A stretch of 64,000 nt of DNA. Origin: Bolinopsis microptera. Taxonomy: Eukaryota; Ctenophora; Tentaculata; Lobata; Bolinopsidae. The notes beneath the pieces are model-generated. The model ran no database searches and was not told where the DNA came from. It was given only the letters and a program-made list of their open reading frames with translations. Below, piece by piece: positions 33,515-48,100 of this stretch (positions are counted from its first letter, which is position 1; each line of letters begins with the position of its first letter). The DNA is taken from assembly GCF_026151205.1 (NCBI RefSeq), contig NC_087074.1, positions 16,102,962 to 16,166,961 of the forward strand, in the 5' to 3' direction. The position numbers were made by a program, and so were the translations under genes.

Positions 33515-34911
33515 AGAGCAGTGTCATAATGTGGTCTAACCTGGAAATTTTCAAAATGCTAAAGTCAATTTTGTGTAATTGGTGACCTATGGTGACCTAT
33601 GCAGCTGCAGTAACCTAAACTTTCGAAGTTTTAACGCAGGCAACTCCTAGGTGAGTTGCAATTGTTAATCATAAAACATCCGGTGGAGGCCATCATAAAC
33701 TAATGCCGTCGAGACATATTAGTATGTTGTCACCGATATCATAGATTAAATCAAAAGGATAAAATCGGAATATAAAGTGCCTCATAAGTCACATGAGCCG
33801 AAGGCTCATTCCACTAAAACGAAGCAAAGTTTTATAGGAAACTGATCACTGAAAATTTTACAGCGCAAAAAACTTAAATTGTAGCGCTCGATTCATAGTA
33901 CCATTAAGTGAGATCGATGACGTGATGCAAATTTGCGCGGCGCGATTAAATTTATAACCCTATTGAAATCATATCAATACAAACCTTTTTAATGTAATAT
34001 AAATGTTGCAATCATTACGTTTTAACATGATAGCAAAAAAATAAAAACGCTCAGTACAACAATGATTTGTTAAATAAAAATATTACATTCAAATTTTTGA
34101 GTGTCAATTATAATAAAATATTAAAATTAAAAGCTGTCATGTCATGTCATCCGCCATATCATACCATGGGCCGTGGCTTTCGTCACAATAAGATTCACGA
34201 CGTGTAGTCGTGAAACAAGTCGGACGCGGATATAAAATAGCGGACCACTGAATTGATCCATAATTATTGGTTGATCGAGTGTCGTCCGGTAACATCCAAT
34301 TTCCAAAAATGATTGCTACCCAACATTGAACATGAGGAAATGGTTTTCGAATTTATCCTTTGCAGCTGGAATCAACACAACGAATCCACTTAAACAAAAA
34401 TTTCAGTAAAAACAAAAATTTCAATTTTATGCCATTTATTACAGATTAAACAATCCTAATTCAATGTGTAGTATGGTTGTCACTCTTTAAATAGATTAGA
34501 TATAGGTTGAGGGGGCAAAGGAGTGTGCGTGCTGTTCGCTATTGCATACACCAAACGGCAACCTACTAAATGTTTTGTATGGACACCGGTCTCCAATCTC
34601 CATCACGATACAAAATTAGGATTACAGAATTTATTGTATAACTTTTAGTGCAGTGGAGGTAGCGGTGTGGTGCATTAATAGAATGATACAGAAGTTATAT
34701 CGAAGGGTGGAGCTATGTGCTACTTTAATAAAGAAATATTCACATTATGTTATTATATCACAAATTTGTTAGAATATATTTGAATTAAGTGTATTTATTT
34801 GTGTTATTCATTTGATTTGAGCATACTATGAGAGGGCATATATGAGTTCAAACTTGGATAATTTGTATTGCAGTTTAGGGGTAGTTTAGTGTACTTAGGA
34901 AATCTTCGATA
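33515..34911. other. Gene-free stretch
   Basis: AT-rich, with no convincing ORF. It includes a perfect 8-bp hairpin near 34186-34206 (TTCACGAC GTGTA GTCGTGAA) and a small tandem GGTGACCTAT pair near 33581. Confidence 0.4.
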
Positions 34912-35481
34912 CTTCCTGAACACTTCACTAATGAGGATCTAAAAATCATAAATAACCATGATCTAGAAAAACTCACCTGTCTATCAGTAAAAGGATGCAG
35001 CTACAGTAAATCAGTGATGAAACATTACAGTGAACAGCTTTGGCAATCGTCCATAAACAGCCAGTACCAGCTGGAAGGGTATACAGAGGCACCTACAGTG
35101 AGCGCCACAAAGCTGAAGTTTCCACCTAAAACATCAAGGCAACTTGAAACCTTGTTTCTAAGCTTGTTCTATCCGAACAACATAATGAATGAGTTTCTAC
35201 ACCGCTTCAAAAGCAGTAAATTTGATTCTCCACTGTGTGATTGCAGGCGAGGGGCTCAAAATTCACTTCACCTGCTTACCGACTGTCCTGATGTACAAGC
35301 AGATAAAAGGAACAAAATGAGTGAGCTTCTTGAAAGACACCCATTCCACAACATCAAAAACCAAGGCTATGGTGGGAACTCAATGTTGATATCATGGAGC
35401 AGACTTCGTGAGTTCTTTGATTTAGCACTTGAAATAACAAAGGATGCAGAAGAATTCCTTCGAATAGAGATAAAACTATAA
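34912..35481 (+). pseudogene. C-terminal fragment of a retrotransposon-like ORF
   Basis: An open frame from about 34912 (LPEHFTNEDLKIINNHDLEK) to the stop at 35481, about 190 codons. CDCRRGAQNSLHLLTDC is a CxC...H...C finger of the kind at the C-terminus of many LINE polyproteins, preceded by the helical FLHRFKSSKFDSPL. No transcriptase lies upstream, so this is a 5'-truncated insertion or a domesticated fragment. Confidence 0.5.
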
Positions 35482-35530
35482 AAAGTTGATCATATTCTAA
35501 CTACTATAACTACACCATCCCTATGATTAG

Positions 35531-35603
35531 TGAGCCGGGTTCAATGTTAGACCGGACGAAGCATATATTTCATGAGCCGGGGTCAATGTTAGACCGGACG
35601 AAG
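35531..35603. repeat. 31-bp duplicated motif with spacer
   Basis: TGAGCCGGGTTCAATGTTAG plus ACCGGACGAAG at 35531-35561 recurs with one change at 35573-35603. It follows the retrotransposon fragment and may be part of its 3' end. Confidence 0.85.
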
Positions 35604-36137
35604 ATATGGCTACATCTCAACAGTGGATAACACAGCAGAGGTTCTATCACAGTTAAATTCTGTTACCTGAACTCAACTAAACAGTTCTAATATTATAGCA
35701 TATACTATAATATTATGAAAGATATTTTGTGTCAAAATGAGGCTGTTTAATCATTCTTACACACCAAGGTTGTTGTGTGTTTTTAATTTATTTATTATTG
35801 TTAAAAAGTTTATATTGAGAATTTTATACAGTAGTCTATAGACCAATTAAATTATTTACTGGTCACATATATGTGGTTTTAAGAATTATATGACATTGAA
35901 TGAACTTATTTATTGCGAATTTAAAGGATTGCTAGTATTTTATGTATTTGTTTTCACTTCTGCACGTTTAGGCAGTTGCTCTTGTGACCAGAGTTTTAGA
36001 GTTATATATATATATAGTGTACTTATAAGTTTAGTTTCTTAAATCCTGGAGTAGTCATTCGTGTCCCTTATATTTGGGTTAATTCTAACTCTCCTAGTGT
36101 ACTTATAATTGATGCCTTGTTAATAAACAGAGAGGCC

Positions 36138-36628
36138 ATGACAGTTGACACGAAACTGGAAACAGCACTGCAAAAGAAGTACGATTCAGAGAGGAGCCAA
36201 AACGAGGAACTAGCTTTGCAGTTAGCAAAGCTAGAAGAAAGTAAAATTACTGAAATGAAGGCACTAGAGGAAACACATATATCTCAACTGACAGCCTTCA
36301 AAACCAAGATAAAAGGAATGCAGGCAGAGATCTCCAAACTTAGGGGTACGAATCCTCAACTAATATTGTCATGAACCTTGAAACTTCATTCTTTTTCTTA
36401 TTGTGATTTTATGAGAAATCCCTGATTTGAACCTTGTTTCACTATTTCATCCCTCTGTAATTTAACTTAGTTTCACCTCCAGATGAGAAAGACGAACAAG
36501 ATACCGAGATATCTGACTTAACACGTCATGTGGTCGAGTCCAACAGAGACTGTGCTCAGTTGACTGACCAAGTTTCTAACCTGCTTAACAAACTGCAGAT
36601 TGTTGAGCAGAGCACCTCTGTATCATAA
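36138..36628 (+). CDS. Coiled-coil protein, last two exons of a gene (or complete small gene)
   Basis: Exons 36138-36345 and 36483-36628 join in phase 1 with good GT and AG borders. From the first ATG they give 117 residues, nearly all heptad-type coiled coil (SERSQNEELALQLAKLEES, DTEISDLTRHVVESNRD, DQVSNLLNKLQ). An acceptor-like AATAAACAG precedes the first exon, so upstream exons could exist, but the next 5' DNA is transposon remains. The C-terminal pattern, an acidic helix ending QLTDQVSNLLNKL, is reminiscent of the TACC domain end (ELTKICDELIAK); this is a weak guess. Confidence 0.55.
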
Positions 36629-37384
36629 GATTTAATAAACTAATTATAAATTAGCAATTAATAGTTAAATGCCTTATTATACTTTACTTTAGCGAGTTCA
36701 GTAAATGTTAAGCAAGTTCACCTTATTGATAACTTTTGGTTTGAACACATCACTGGGAACACATCACTGGTAACAGATTTCTCTTTGTATTTCGAATTTG
36801 ATTTTAGTACCACTGATCTGACGTTATCTACATTATTATATTGTATATAGATAATTTTTGTAAAACTTGTAAAAAACTTGTAAACCTTGTACCCAGCATG
36901 CTGATCTCATGCACATTTTCAGGAGGGATTTAAAACCTTGGCACGCAAAAATTTGTAAAACTAATAATATTTTAAAATTAATATTTATTAGGCGTTCTTT
37001 TATAATGTAGGTATTCATGACATTAGCTGCAATTATATAAAGAAGGGCTAACAAACCTTTGTCATTTTATTGTTAGAATTTAGCCTCATCCAAAGCTTAG
37101 ACAACAAGTGAATAAAACAATAACTGTCACAGAAGAAATAGATCATGTTTTAAATGTATTGTTTCATATATTTGAATTCATATTTTGAAAACATTTTAGC
37201 AGGTAATTTATAAATTAATTTGTATTCCCCCATATGCACAGGAATTTTTTACTACGAGTGTCCTTCAGCTTCAATTGCTTATATTAGATTAAATTTTTCA
37301 AAACTATCTTAAGCTATCCTGTCAAATGGCATCCCATCCCTAGGAGATGGCCCAAAGTTTTGCAATCGATTAAAATAGCCATAA

Positions 37385-38707
<1,323 letters not shown>

Positions 38708-39195
38708 AAGGATTTGTTTGGGTTTTGTTTTAGATAAATTCACCATTTTGACAGGGTAACACTGGATATGGGATAGATAATTTCAGAGATATTGACTTTT
38801 GATAATTCTGACTATGCTAAGCACTAAAATGATGATGTCAAATTGATTGAAATTTGCATCGTCAATTCTTTAATCATGACGTAAATTCCGATTCTATGAA
38901 GTTACTATAGAACTGTGAAGAGCAACTGTACAGATGTATATTATAATTTACTTATTTGACTAAATTGTTAATAACGTTTGGATTTATTGTGTAGTGAACA
39001 TAGTAATTTCAAATTTTCCTGAACAGTCAAATATGGGCTCTTGCAGCTATTATCAAAAGATCATACTATCGAATTTATAAAATCAGGTAATATTTGATTA
39101 AATGTCACTTGAAACCTGATCATAGCTACTAATCAATAACTAATCACGTTTTACACTGTTTACATAGCACAAAACACATTTATGGGGCCTTGAAA

Positions 39196-42100
39196 ATGTG
39201 TACGAGACAACCGAGTAAAGAGATGGCCGAGGAAGTGGGAACTGATCCTCCTACTCCAGCTACTCCAGCTGAACCGGCTAAAGGTAGATATGTGATCACT
39301 TGCACTTGGATTATAGTGTTTCTCGTAAAATACCATTTATAAATGGTAGTTTACGAGACACACTATCATCCTAACTCTTTTAAAACTTAACACTCTTTCT
39401 GACGGCTTTTGCTTACTCTTTTAGAATTACTAGATATAATATTATGATGAAACGTATGTAAACTGGTTCCTTTCAGAAGATATAAAGCCCGAGGAACATT
39501 TAGTGAATTTTACTATCAGTGTCGAGCATGTATTCAACGTAAGTATCTCTTTTCTTATTGCTACAAATATTCAGTATTGTACCTATCTGTTCTGCTCAGT
39601 GCTTCACTTTCACATCATTTCTAATATCCCGACACGGAACAGCTATAACAGGGTTTAAATGCCCAGGTTGATGAAGAAGGTAAGTTACCGGCAGAAGCCA
39701 TGAAATCATGGCAGTACTACCATGTGGAGTACAATCTGCAGCCAAATAAATCAGCAGCTAAAGCAGATGTAGTTATGTCAGGCATGGTTGCTAAGATGTA
39801 CAGTGACTTTGATACCAGGTTACTGAAGACCAGGACTGATGGGGACAAGCAATATGTCATGTGGAGTCACAAACATCCAATTAATGGTTAGTTTTTAATT
39901 ATGTAGATTTAGAGAACATAAAATCCAATTAATGGGTAGTTTTTAATTGACTAGATTTAGACTAAATCACTTTTAATTGTTTGTCTTTTAATTGAAAATG
40001 TGTCATATCAACATTGGATACACTTTCAGTAACTAAAGCGTTGCTACTTGACATGTTTTCACACACTGTCAACATACGGTTCTGGGACACCAAGGACAAA
40101 GTGAGCGTGAGAGCCAAGTTTGATCGTCCCAAAGTTTTCAGACTACCCCCACCACCCGGCCCTAAACCTGTGGATGCTCGATTTGACGGAGGTACGTGTT
40201 TTCGAATTACAATTAGGAACTAGAAAATAACACGGATTTTTATAGACTTAAAGCGCTGTAATGTCTTACTGAAAATTTGATGTAGTGATTGAAAAACAAT
40301 AATTGTTTAAGAAGATTAAGCTGGTAAATCCTAATTTATAAATAGTTTAATCGCTTTGTTAAGCTATGACTCAAATTGGCTGCATCGCATTTGTCGAAGA
40401 AAAGCTTGCTGCTTGACAATACATTGTCAAGCTATAGCACAATCTGCATGTAAGATGTTGATACGAGTAGCGAGTACTAGCTACTGGTGTATTCACGCAC
40501 TTGATGAATTACTTGACAATGTGGCTGTGTTAAATTGATAGCGTGACGGTTGCGAGTTTAACACAGTCGATAGCTTATTTATAAGACAATTATTTACATT
40601 AAATTATCATAAAAACAAGAATTCAGAAGAAAATTTAAATTTAATGATCAAATCAATCTTTTATATTGAAAAACGTAGGTTCATAGTTAAAAGCTTTCAT
40701 CATATCTGCACAAACTGTCTCAATAGTTCTCCAGTGAGGTTCAATGAGTTTCTTTTTCCATCTGTCAATAATTTCGCTGGATTGTTTTTCTATACCATAC
40801 GTGCTTCCTTCTTTTTTTCCTAGGTCTTTTGCGTGGGTCAAATTGTAAACGTATTCTTTATACTTGGAGGTGTAGTTTACACCAATAAAATGAAGTATTT
40901 CGCTGGTCAATTGTGATGGAAATTCTGCTAAATCCTCGTACCTGACCATTTTGTATCTGCCTTTCAACCAGGGCGGAGGATTCATTCCCAGTTTATAGTT
41001 GTAAAGGTGATGAGAGCACATCCAATCTGCAGCCCTTGCCATGTAAGCTTCATCAAAGCCTGCCTGTCCCTTTTTAGACTCAATGTGAGCCCCAAGGTTT
41101 TTATTCCCATCGAACAATTCATGGAAGACGCCCATGCGAGAATTCATGACGGCTCGAGGGTCCCTAACTAAATGAATAACTTTAAAACTTTCGCACCCAA
41201 AATCTTTGATTCTGAACAATGTTGACATGTTGTAATATCGTATGGTTTTGGGTACCATCATTGAACCCTCTTCAAAACACAAGGCCTCAGCAGCTTTTGT
41301 ATTTTTCACAGCAGGATTTTCTATCTTTTTCTTGTACCACAATCCCCTGATAGACCCAAAATAATTTTTCTCAGGTATTTTATTTCCGTGCCAATCACAG
41401 ATACATATCCTTGCTAAGTAGACCTCTCTCCAGTCTTTGTAGTTGACCAGTTTGTAGCCTTCTGGAAATGTCATCTCGTTGGCCTCCTCAGAAAATGTGT
41501 ACATTTTCAGAAACTTGTCATCGTTCAGAGGTTCAAAAACTGGAACAGCCTCGTCTCTATATCCCAACATGTTCATCAACCAGGTGGAACCGTGACGGCT
41601 CTGTGTGAGAAGTAAAACCATTTTAGGCTGCTTAGGCAGAGATGTGACATGTTCAGTATCTTTGGCATCTTGAACTTGTATGCTAACAAGTGGCTTCAAA
41701 GTAACGACGGGAGGTTTCTGCAATTCTGCACTGTTATCAAGTGCCCCTGCATTTTGATCATCTTTCAACTTTGTCAGAATTATTTCTTGATGATCGTCAA
41801 ATTTACCTTCCTTAAGGTTTTCATCTGGATTGTATTCTGATTCATCAATTTGAAAACCATCCGCTTTGTTCTTTGCAGCTTCCACTTCAGATTTATTATC
41901 TTTCTCTGCATTCTCTTCCGATTCTTGCCAATTTTCATGTTTCATCTCCTTGTGTAGAATATTTGGAGCGACTGTTATGTCGTGAAACAGGTCCTCGATT
42001 AACTTCTCCTGCCACATTTTCTCCAGCTCTTCTATGATAGCCTGATGATCACCATTACCCGACACATTGTCAGAAATTGAGATGGAAGTTGAAGATAACG

Positions 42101-45100
42101 ATAAGATATATTCTCGAAAGAAACAAGCCAGAACAGCCATGTGGATAAGTATGATAACAAAAATCCATCGAAAAATTCTGCGGAAATTCATGATCTAGAT
42201 ACAATTGCTCAAATGATGTAAATAATAACCGAGCCAGTTGTTTGGGGTTGAGGGAATTTGCTAGAGCTCTGAGACTGAGAGACTTATGATTTCCTCCTAC
42301 GTAGAGATCATTGCACCAGGGATTGGCACTGGCTTCCTGAATTGTTTCATATTTTATTTTGCTAGTTATTAAAGTATTAAGAATAATTTGCAGTTTAGCC
42401 CACATATTGGCAGTCGTGCGAGTTATTCAAAGAATTATCCGTATTGAGTGATGACTTGGTTAAAAGCCTGCGTATAAGCAAACAAATAGCTAGGTAGGAA
42501 GAATGACTGATAAATGTTCATATTTAGATATCAAATCTCGTTAAATCGTTAAATTAATATAATATTTAAAAAAAGTTATATTATGATGTTCAAATGGTAT
42601 TAAAATTAAAGTTGAGATTATTTAATTCGCTTAACTAAACTCAACTAAACTTTGGTGTTATAAAGTAAAGAACAGGATCTTAATATTATAGCAGAAACAA
42701 ACGGGGGATTATATATTATTATATTATATTATATTATATTCGTAACATTTTCTGCAACTTGGAGACCTTAACTAATAATTAAATTAGTGTGTTGCCATCG
42801 CCTCCGCGTTAACTCCGTGCCAATCACTGATACATATCCTTGCAAAGTAAACCTCTCGCCAGTCTTTAAGTCTTTATTATTGACCGGATTGTAGCCTCGA
42901 GCAATTGCTTATTCTCTGATTTCATCAGAAAGTGCTTACATTTTTAGAAGATCAACTTTTCCTGCCACGCTTTTTCTGCGGTTCTCCTTTGATAGCCTAA
43001 TGATAACCAATACCCGACACATGGTCAGAAATGGAGATCTGAAAGTTTAAGATAACGATATGATATCGTCCCGAACAAATATGAAATAACAGACCAGAAC
43101 AGCTATCAATTTATCTGGACAAAAAACTCTTGGTATGGCGTTTACCGGAAGTAAACTCGTCTTACAATTTACAATAATCATAGAAAAATACAAAAGATGT
43201 CGTACGAAAATGGAGAGTGGGGAGCAACCATAACGCGAACGGTTTGAAATAAAGTTTGAAATAAAATTTCTAATTAAAATTAAACTTTCGATAGGTAAAA
43301 AAAATTTACCTTACTCGGGAATATTATGACTGGGATAAAGTGGTGGGTTTTGGAAGATTCCGCCATATTTTTCCCGGTCATTAATTTTCCCAGTCATAAA
43401 TTAACCCGCTATAATGTTCCCGAGTTAGGTAAACTAATAGTAATACATTTTGATGCTTGGTGGGTTTTGGAAAATTCCGCCATATTTTTCCCGGTCATTA
43501 ATTTTCCCAGTCATAAATTAACCCGCTATAATATTCCCGAGTAAGGTAGATTCGATTCGGTTAAGTAAGTTAAGTACTTTCACTCGTAGTGATCATCACA
43601 TCATGGATGGATACTTGTTACCTGAACTGGCTACCTGAACGGATTCGTATTTTATTTTGTTATTGTGCAATGTGAAACTTATTTTACCTGATTCCATAGC
43701 AACTCCCATACGGATATGATAATATACGATTTTTCTGCAGAGTTTAGACGGTTATCAAAACGTAATGATTAAATATGATATGAGAAGAAATATGGAAATA
43801 CTGCATTTAATAAAGATGTTGCTTATTACAAGTGGTAAAAATTCATCATCAAACGATTGATTAAATTATTGAAGGTCTGCAAGGTGCAGAAAATGAAACA
43901 ATTCTACCCTGTTCGTGTCTCAGTTATAATATAATCCCGTTTTTTGCCTTGTAATACAAATTTTGAGTCTAGTTACGCGAAAATCTCTGAAATTTAATTT
44001 GTGACCGCTTAATTTTAATGTTTTGCATTTCTTCATATATTTATTTTTCATCTTTTGAATTTAGATATGAAAATATAAAAATGCATTAACCATTCTTCTA
44101 TCTAGCTATTTATTAGTTGGTCTGTGTGTTTTAAACCACGTCATCAATCAATAAGATTAATTGTTTTGATAACTCTCAGGGTTGCCAATAAGTGAGCCAA
44201 ATTATGGATGGTTTAAATTTATAACTTAACTAGCAAAATAAAATATGAAATCATTCAGGAAGACAGTACCCATCCGGATTCCGGCATCCATGTTATAATG
44301 ATCAATACGTAGGAGGAAACCATAAATCTTTAGCTCTACCAAGTTCCTTCAGCCCTCAAAAACTGCCTCAGTTATTCTTTAATGATTTGAGCAATTTATC
44401 TGGATCATGAATCTCCGCAGAATTTGTGGATGGTTTTCTGTTATCATACTTATTCACATGGCTGTTCTGGCTTGTTTCTTCCAGGACAATATCCTATCGT
44501 TATCTTCAACTTCCATCTCAATTTCTGACCATGTGTCGGGTAATGGTGATAATCAGGCTATCATAGAAGAGCTGGAGAAAATGTGGCAGGGGAAGTTGTT
44601 TGAGGACCTGTTTCGCGCTACAGAAGATGCTCCAACTATACCGCTCAACAAGAAACAACATTGGCAAGAATGGAAAGATGCTGAAGTTGATTTGCAAATA
44701 ATGCCCGCAAAAGATGAAAAACATGTTGTTGTAGCTAAGGATGCCGAAAAAGATGATATATTTGTAGTGGAAGCTGAAGAGAACAAAGCAGATAGTTTTA
44801 AGCTTGATGGATCAGAGTACAATCTAGATGAAAACCTTGAGGAAGGTAAATCTGACGTTCATCAAGATACAATTCTGACAAAGTTAAAAGATGATCGAAA
44901 TGCAGGGGCACTTGATAATAGTGCAGAATTCCAGAAAACGTCCGACGTTACTTTGAAGCCACTTGTTAGCATACAAGTTCAAGATGCCAAAGATACTGAA
45001 CACGTCACATCTTTGCCTTTAAAACAGACTAAAATGGTTTTACTTCTCACACAGAGCCGGCACGGTTCCACCTGGTTGATGGACATGTTGGGATATAGAG

Positions 45101-48100
45101 ACGAGGCTGTTCCAGTTTTTGAACCTCTGAATGATGACAAGTTTCTGAGAATGTATGCACATTCTGATGAGATGAGAGAAGAAACACTAGCTGAAGGTTA
45201 CGATCCGGTCAAATATGAAGACTGGCGAGAGATTTACTTAGCAAGGATATGTATCTGCGATTGGTGGGGGAGGAAAATACCAGGGAAAAATTATTTAGGC
45301 ACCATGAGGGGATTATGGTACAAGTCAAAGAGATTCCCTGACGCAAAAGCAGATGCGAAATCTGCGGAGGCTAGGTGCTTAAAGGAGGGATCAATGATGG
45401 TACCCAAAACTATACGATATTACAACATGTCAACTTTATTCAGAATCCAAGATTTTGGGTGCGAAAGTTTTAAAGTTGTTCATTTAGTTAGGGACCCTCG
45501 AGCAGTCATGAATTCTCGCATGAATGTTTTTCATGAATTGTTCGATGGTAATAAAAATCTTGGGCCTCACATTGCGTCTAAAAAGGGACAGGCAGCCTTT
45601 GATGAGGCTTACATGGCGAGGGCTGCAGATTGGATGTGCTCTCATCATCTTTACAACTATAAACTGGGAATGAATCCACCGCCCTGGTTGAAAGGCAAAT
45701 ACAAAATGGTCAGGTACGAGGATTTAGCAGAATTTCCATCGCAATTGACCAGCGAAATACTTCATTTCATTGGTGTAAATTACACTTCTGATTACAAAGA
45801 ATACGTTTACAATTTGACCCATGTAAAAGATAGAGGGAAAAAAGATGACGGTCCGTATGGTATAGAGAAACAATCCAGCGAAATTATTGACAGATGGAAA
45901 AAGAAACTTATTGAACCTCACTGGAGAACTATTGAGACAGTTTGTGCAGATATGATGAAAGCTTTTAACTATGAACCTACGTTTTTCAATCCGAATAATT
46001 GATTTCTAATCCCATAATTATAGTGATTATTATAAAGTCTTTCATTCTAAATTTCATATTTCTTCAGACTATATGTTTTTTATGACTCTATGAAACTGTC
46101 ATGTTTATAAATGTGTCCTTACTCCTTGTGAACGATTCTTTGAGAAATACTGATACCGAGGATCATGAATCGTAAAATAAATCCGGTCTGAATCTTTAAC
46201 AGTATTAAGTATAAGTATTAAAGTATTAAAGTATTGCATTGAACATGTTCAAATTTATTCCCGGGTGTCCGGAACACCCGTTATCCGACATGAATTAGTA
46301 CGATCAATCGGTGCGGTAAATTAATAGTTGACTTGAATAATATGGACTGAAATTTTACCGATACACTTCTTGCAAACACAAATTCCTTATGAAAAAAAAA
46401 CCATGCGTATAGCGAGTTGACTTTTAGAAATTGACCGAACAACGCGAATATTAAACTAAAAATCACCAGCGGACGGGTTCTAATCCAAAAGTTTGGAAAT
46501 AATCGTTAAAAATTAATTTGTAACCACAGACTTAACTAGATATAATGTGTTTACTATGTATTCTATTAATGTATTCTAATATTAAATCTTTAACGTATGT
46601 GAGTACACTGATCGGATTTGAAAAATAAGAACTGCAGTATAAATAATATTAAAGTCACTATGTGACGTACATTAACTGACGAAAAAAGTTAAGGGTAACG
46701 AACCCACGGTTTCGTCTTGTTTAACACTTGCGTTCAGCAATGGACATCCACCGTTCACCAAATGAGCAAAGCTCACTCCCACTTGCTGTCAACATGATGT
46801 CTAATGTATCAAGGAATAATTTGCTTTTCTCAGAATGAACAAGGCACCTTATGAGTTGAAAAAGGTTGCCAATTCAATGATTTTAGGTCATACATGACAT
46901 GTTTATCAGAAGGAATCGTAGATCGGGATAGAAACTTCTTAGACCAAGCTGGGGGGGTGCCGGGATCATAAGGCTGGATTTAAATGTCATTTCAAACAAC
47001 ATCCGTTCTCTATCAGTTGACACCATTCGATATTTATTAAACATTAGTACAATGTTTGTAATTTCAATCACAAAAATACAATTCAGAAAGCGGCCTCATA
47101 TTTACGATTAGAAATCGAATCAATCTTACAAATTAAAATTAGTTCTAGTAAGAGCTGTTCATCATATCTGCACAACTCTTCAAGTTTCAGTGATTCAATA
47201 AGTAAGATTCCATAATCAATTATTCCTAGTTGTTAATCGACCATACGAATCTGGTGCCCAATTTTTTAATGTGTCAATGTAACAATCTTGTACTGAGGTG
47301 TAATTTACCAATTAAATGAAGTATTCGCTGGTACAAATGCGATGAAATTAATCTCAAATACATCGCTATCTAGATTCATTTGATCTCTTTCAACAGGCGA
47401 GGATTTATCCATTATAGTTGTCAAGATGATAGAGCACATCAATCTGCGCCGCCATTACCTCATCAAACCTTTGCCTTTTAGACATCAATGTGAGCACCTA
47501 GTTTATTCCATCGTAAATATGGAAGACGTTCCCATGCGAATCATGAGCTCGGGTCTAACTAAGAAAACTTTAAAATTTTTGGCCCATCAAAATTGGTTCT
47601 GAATACAATGTTGACATGTACTAATATGATGTTTAGGAAATATTGAACCTTCAGAAACATAGCTCAAGCTTTGTATCGACCCGCACCTATTGTTAATTTA
47701 CACTACTTTAACTTATTCCAATGTTCATAAATTCGAAGTTCCACTTTTTATCAACTTATAGATTAAGCGTGCATCAATTCTGTATGAGAATCTAATACCA
47801 TTACCAGTCAAGAATATATTGAACATTCCAGATATGACTTTGTAGTCAAAACATAAATATTTACAAAATTCAATGTTTTGGGCCCAAGTACAAATTTGGT
47901 CAAGAATATGGTTGATGGAATCCTTTGTGACCTGGAAAAACTGGTCTGAACTTCAAAAACTATAATATAGCTTGCCTAACACCCCTCACACTAGGATACA
48001 TACTATATACTATACTCTATACACTTACTTTCTAATGTTACATAATTCAAGTTCCGCAGCCATTTTCTCAAATTATATGAATAAGGATGCTTCAGAATTT

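Noticed and set aside
34912..35481. Host gene for a zinc-finger protein
   Set aside because: The CxC...H...C tail and lack of upstream exons fit a truncated retrotransposon better.
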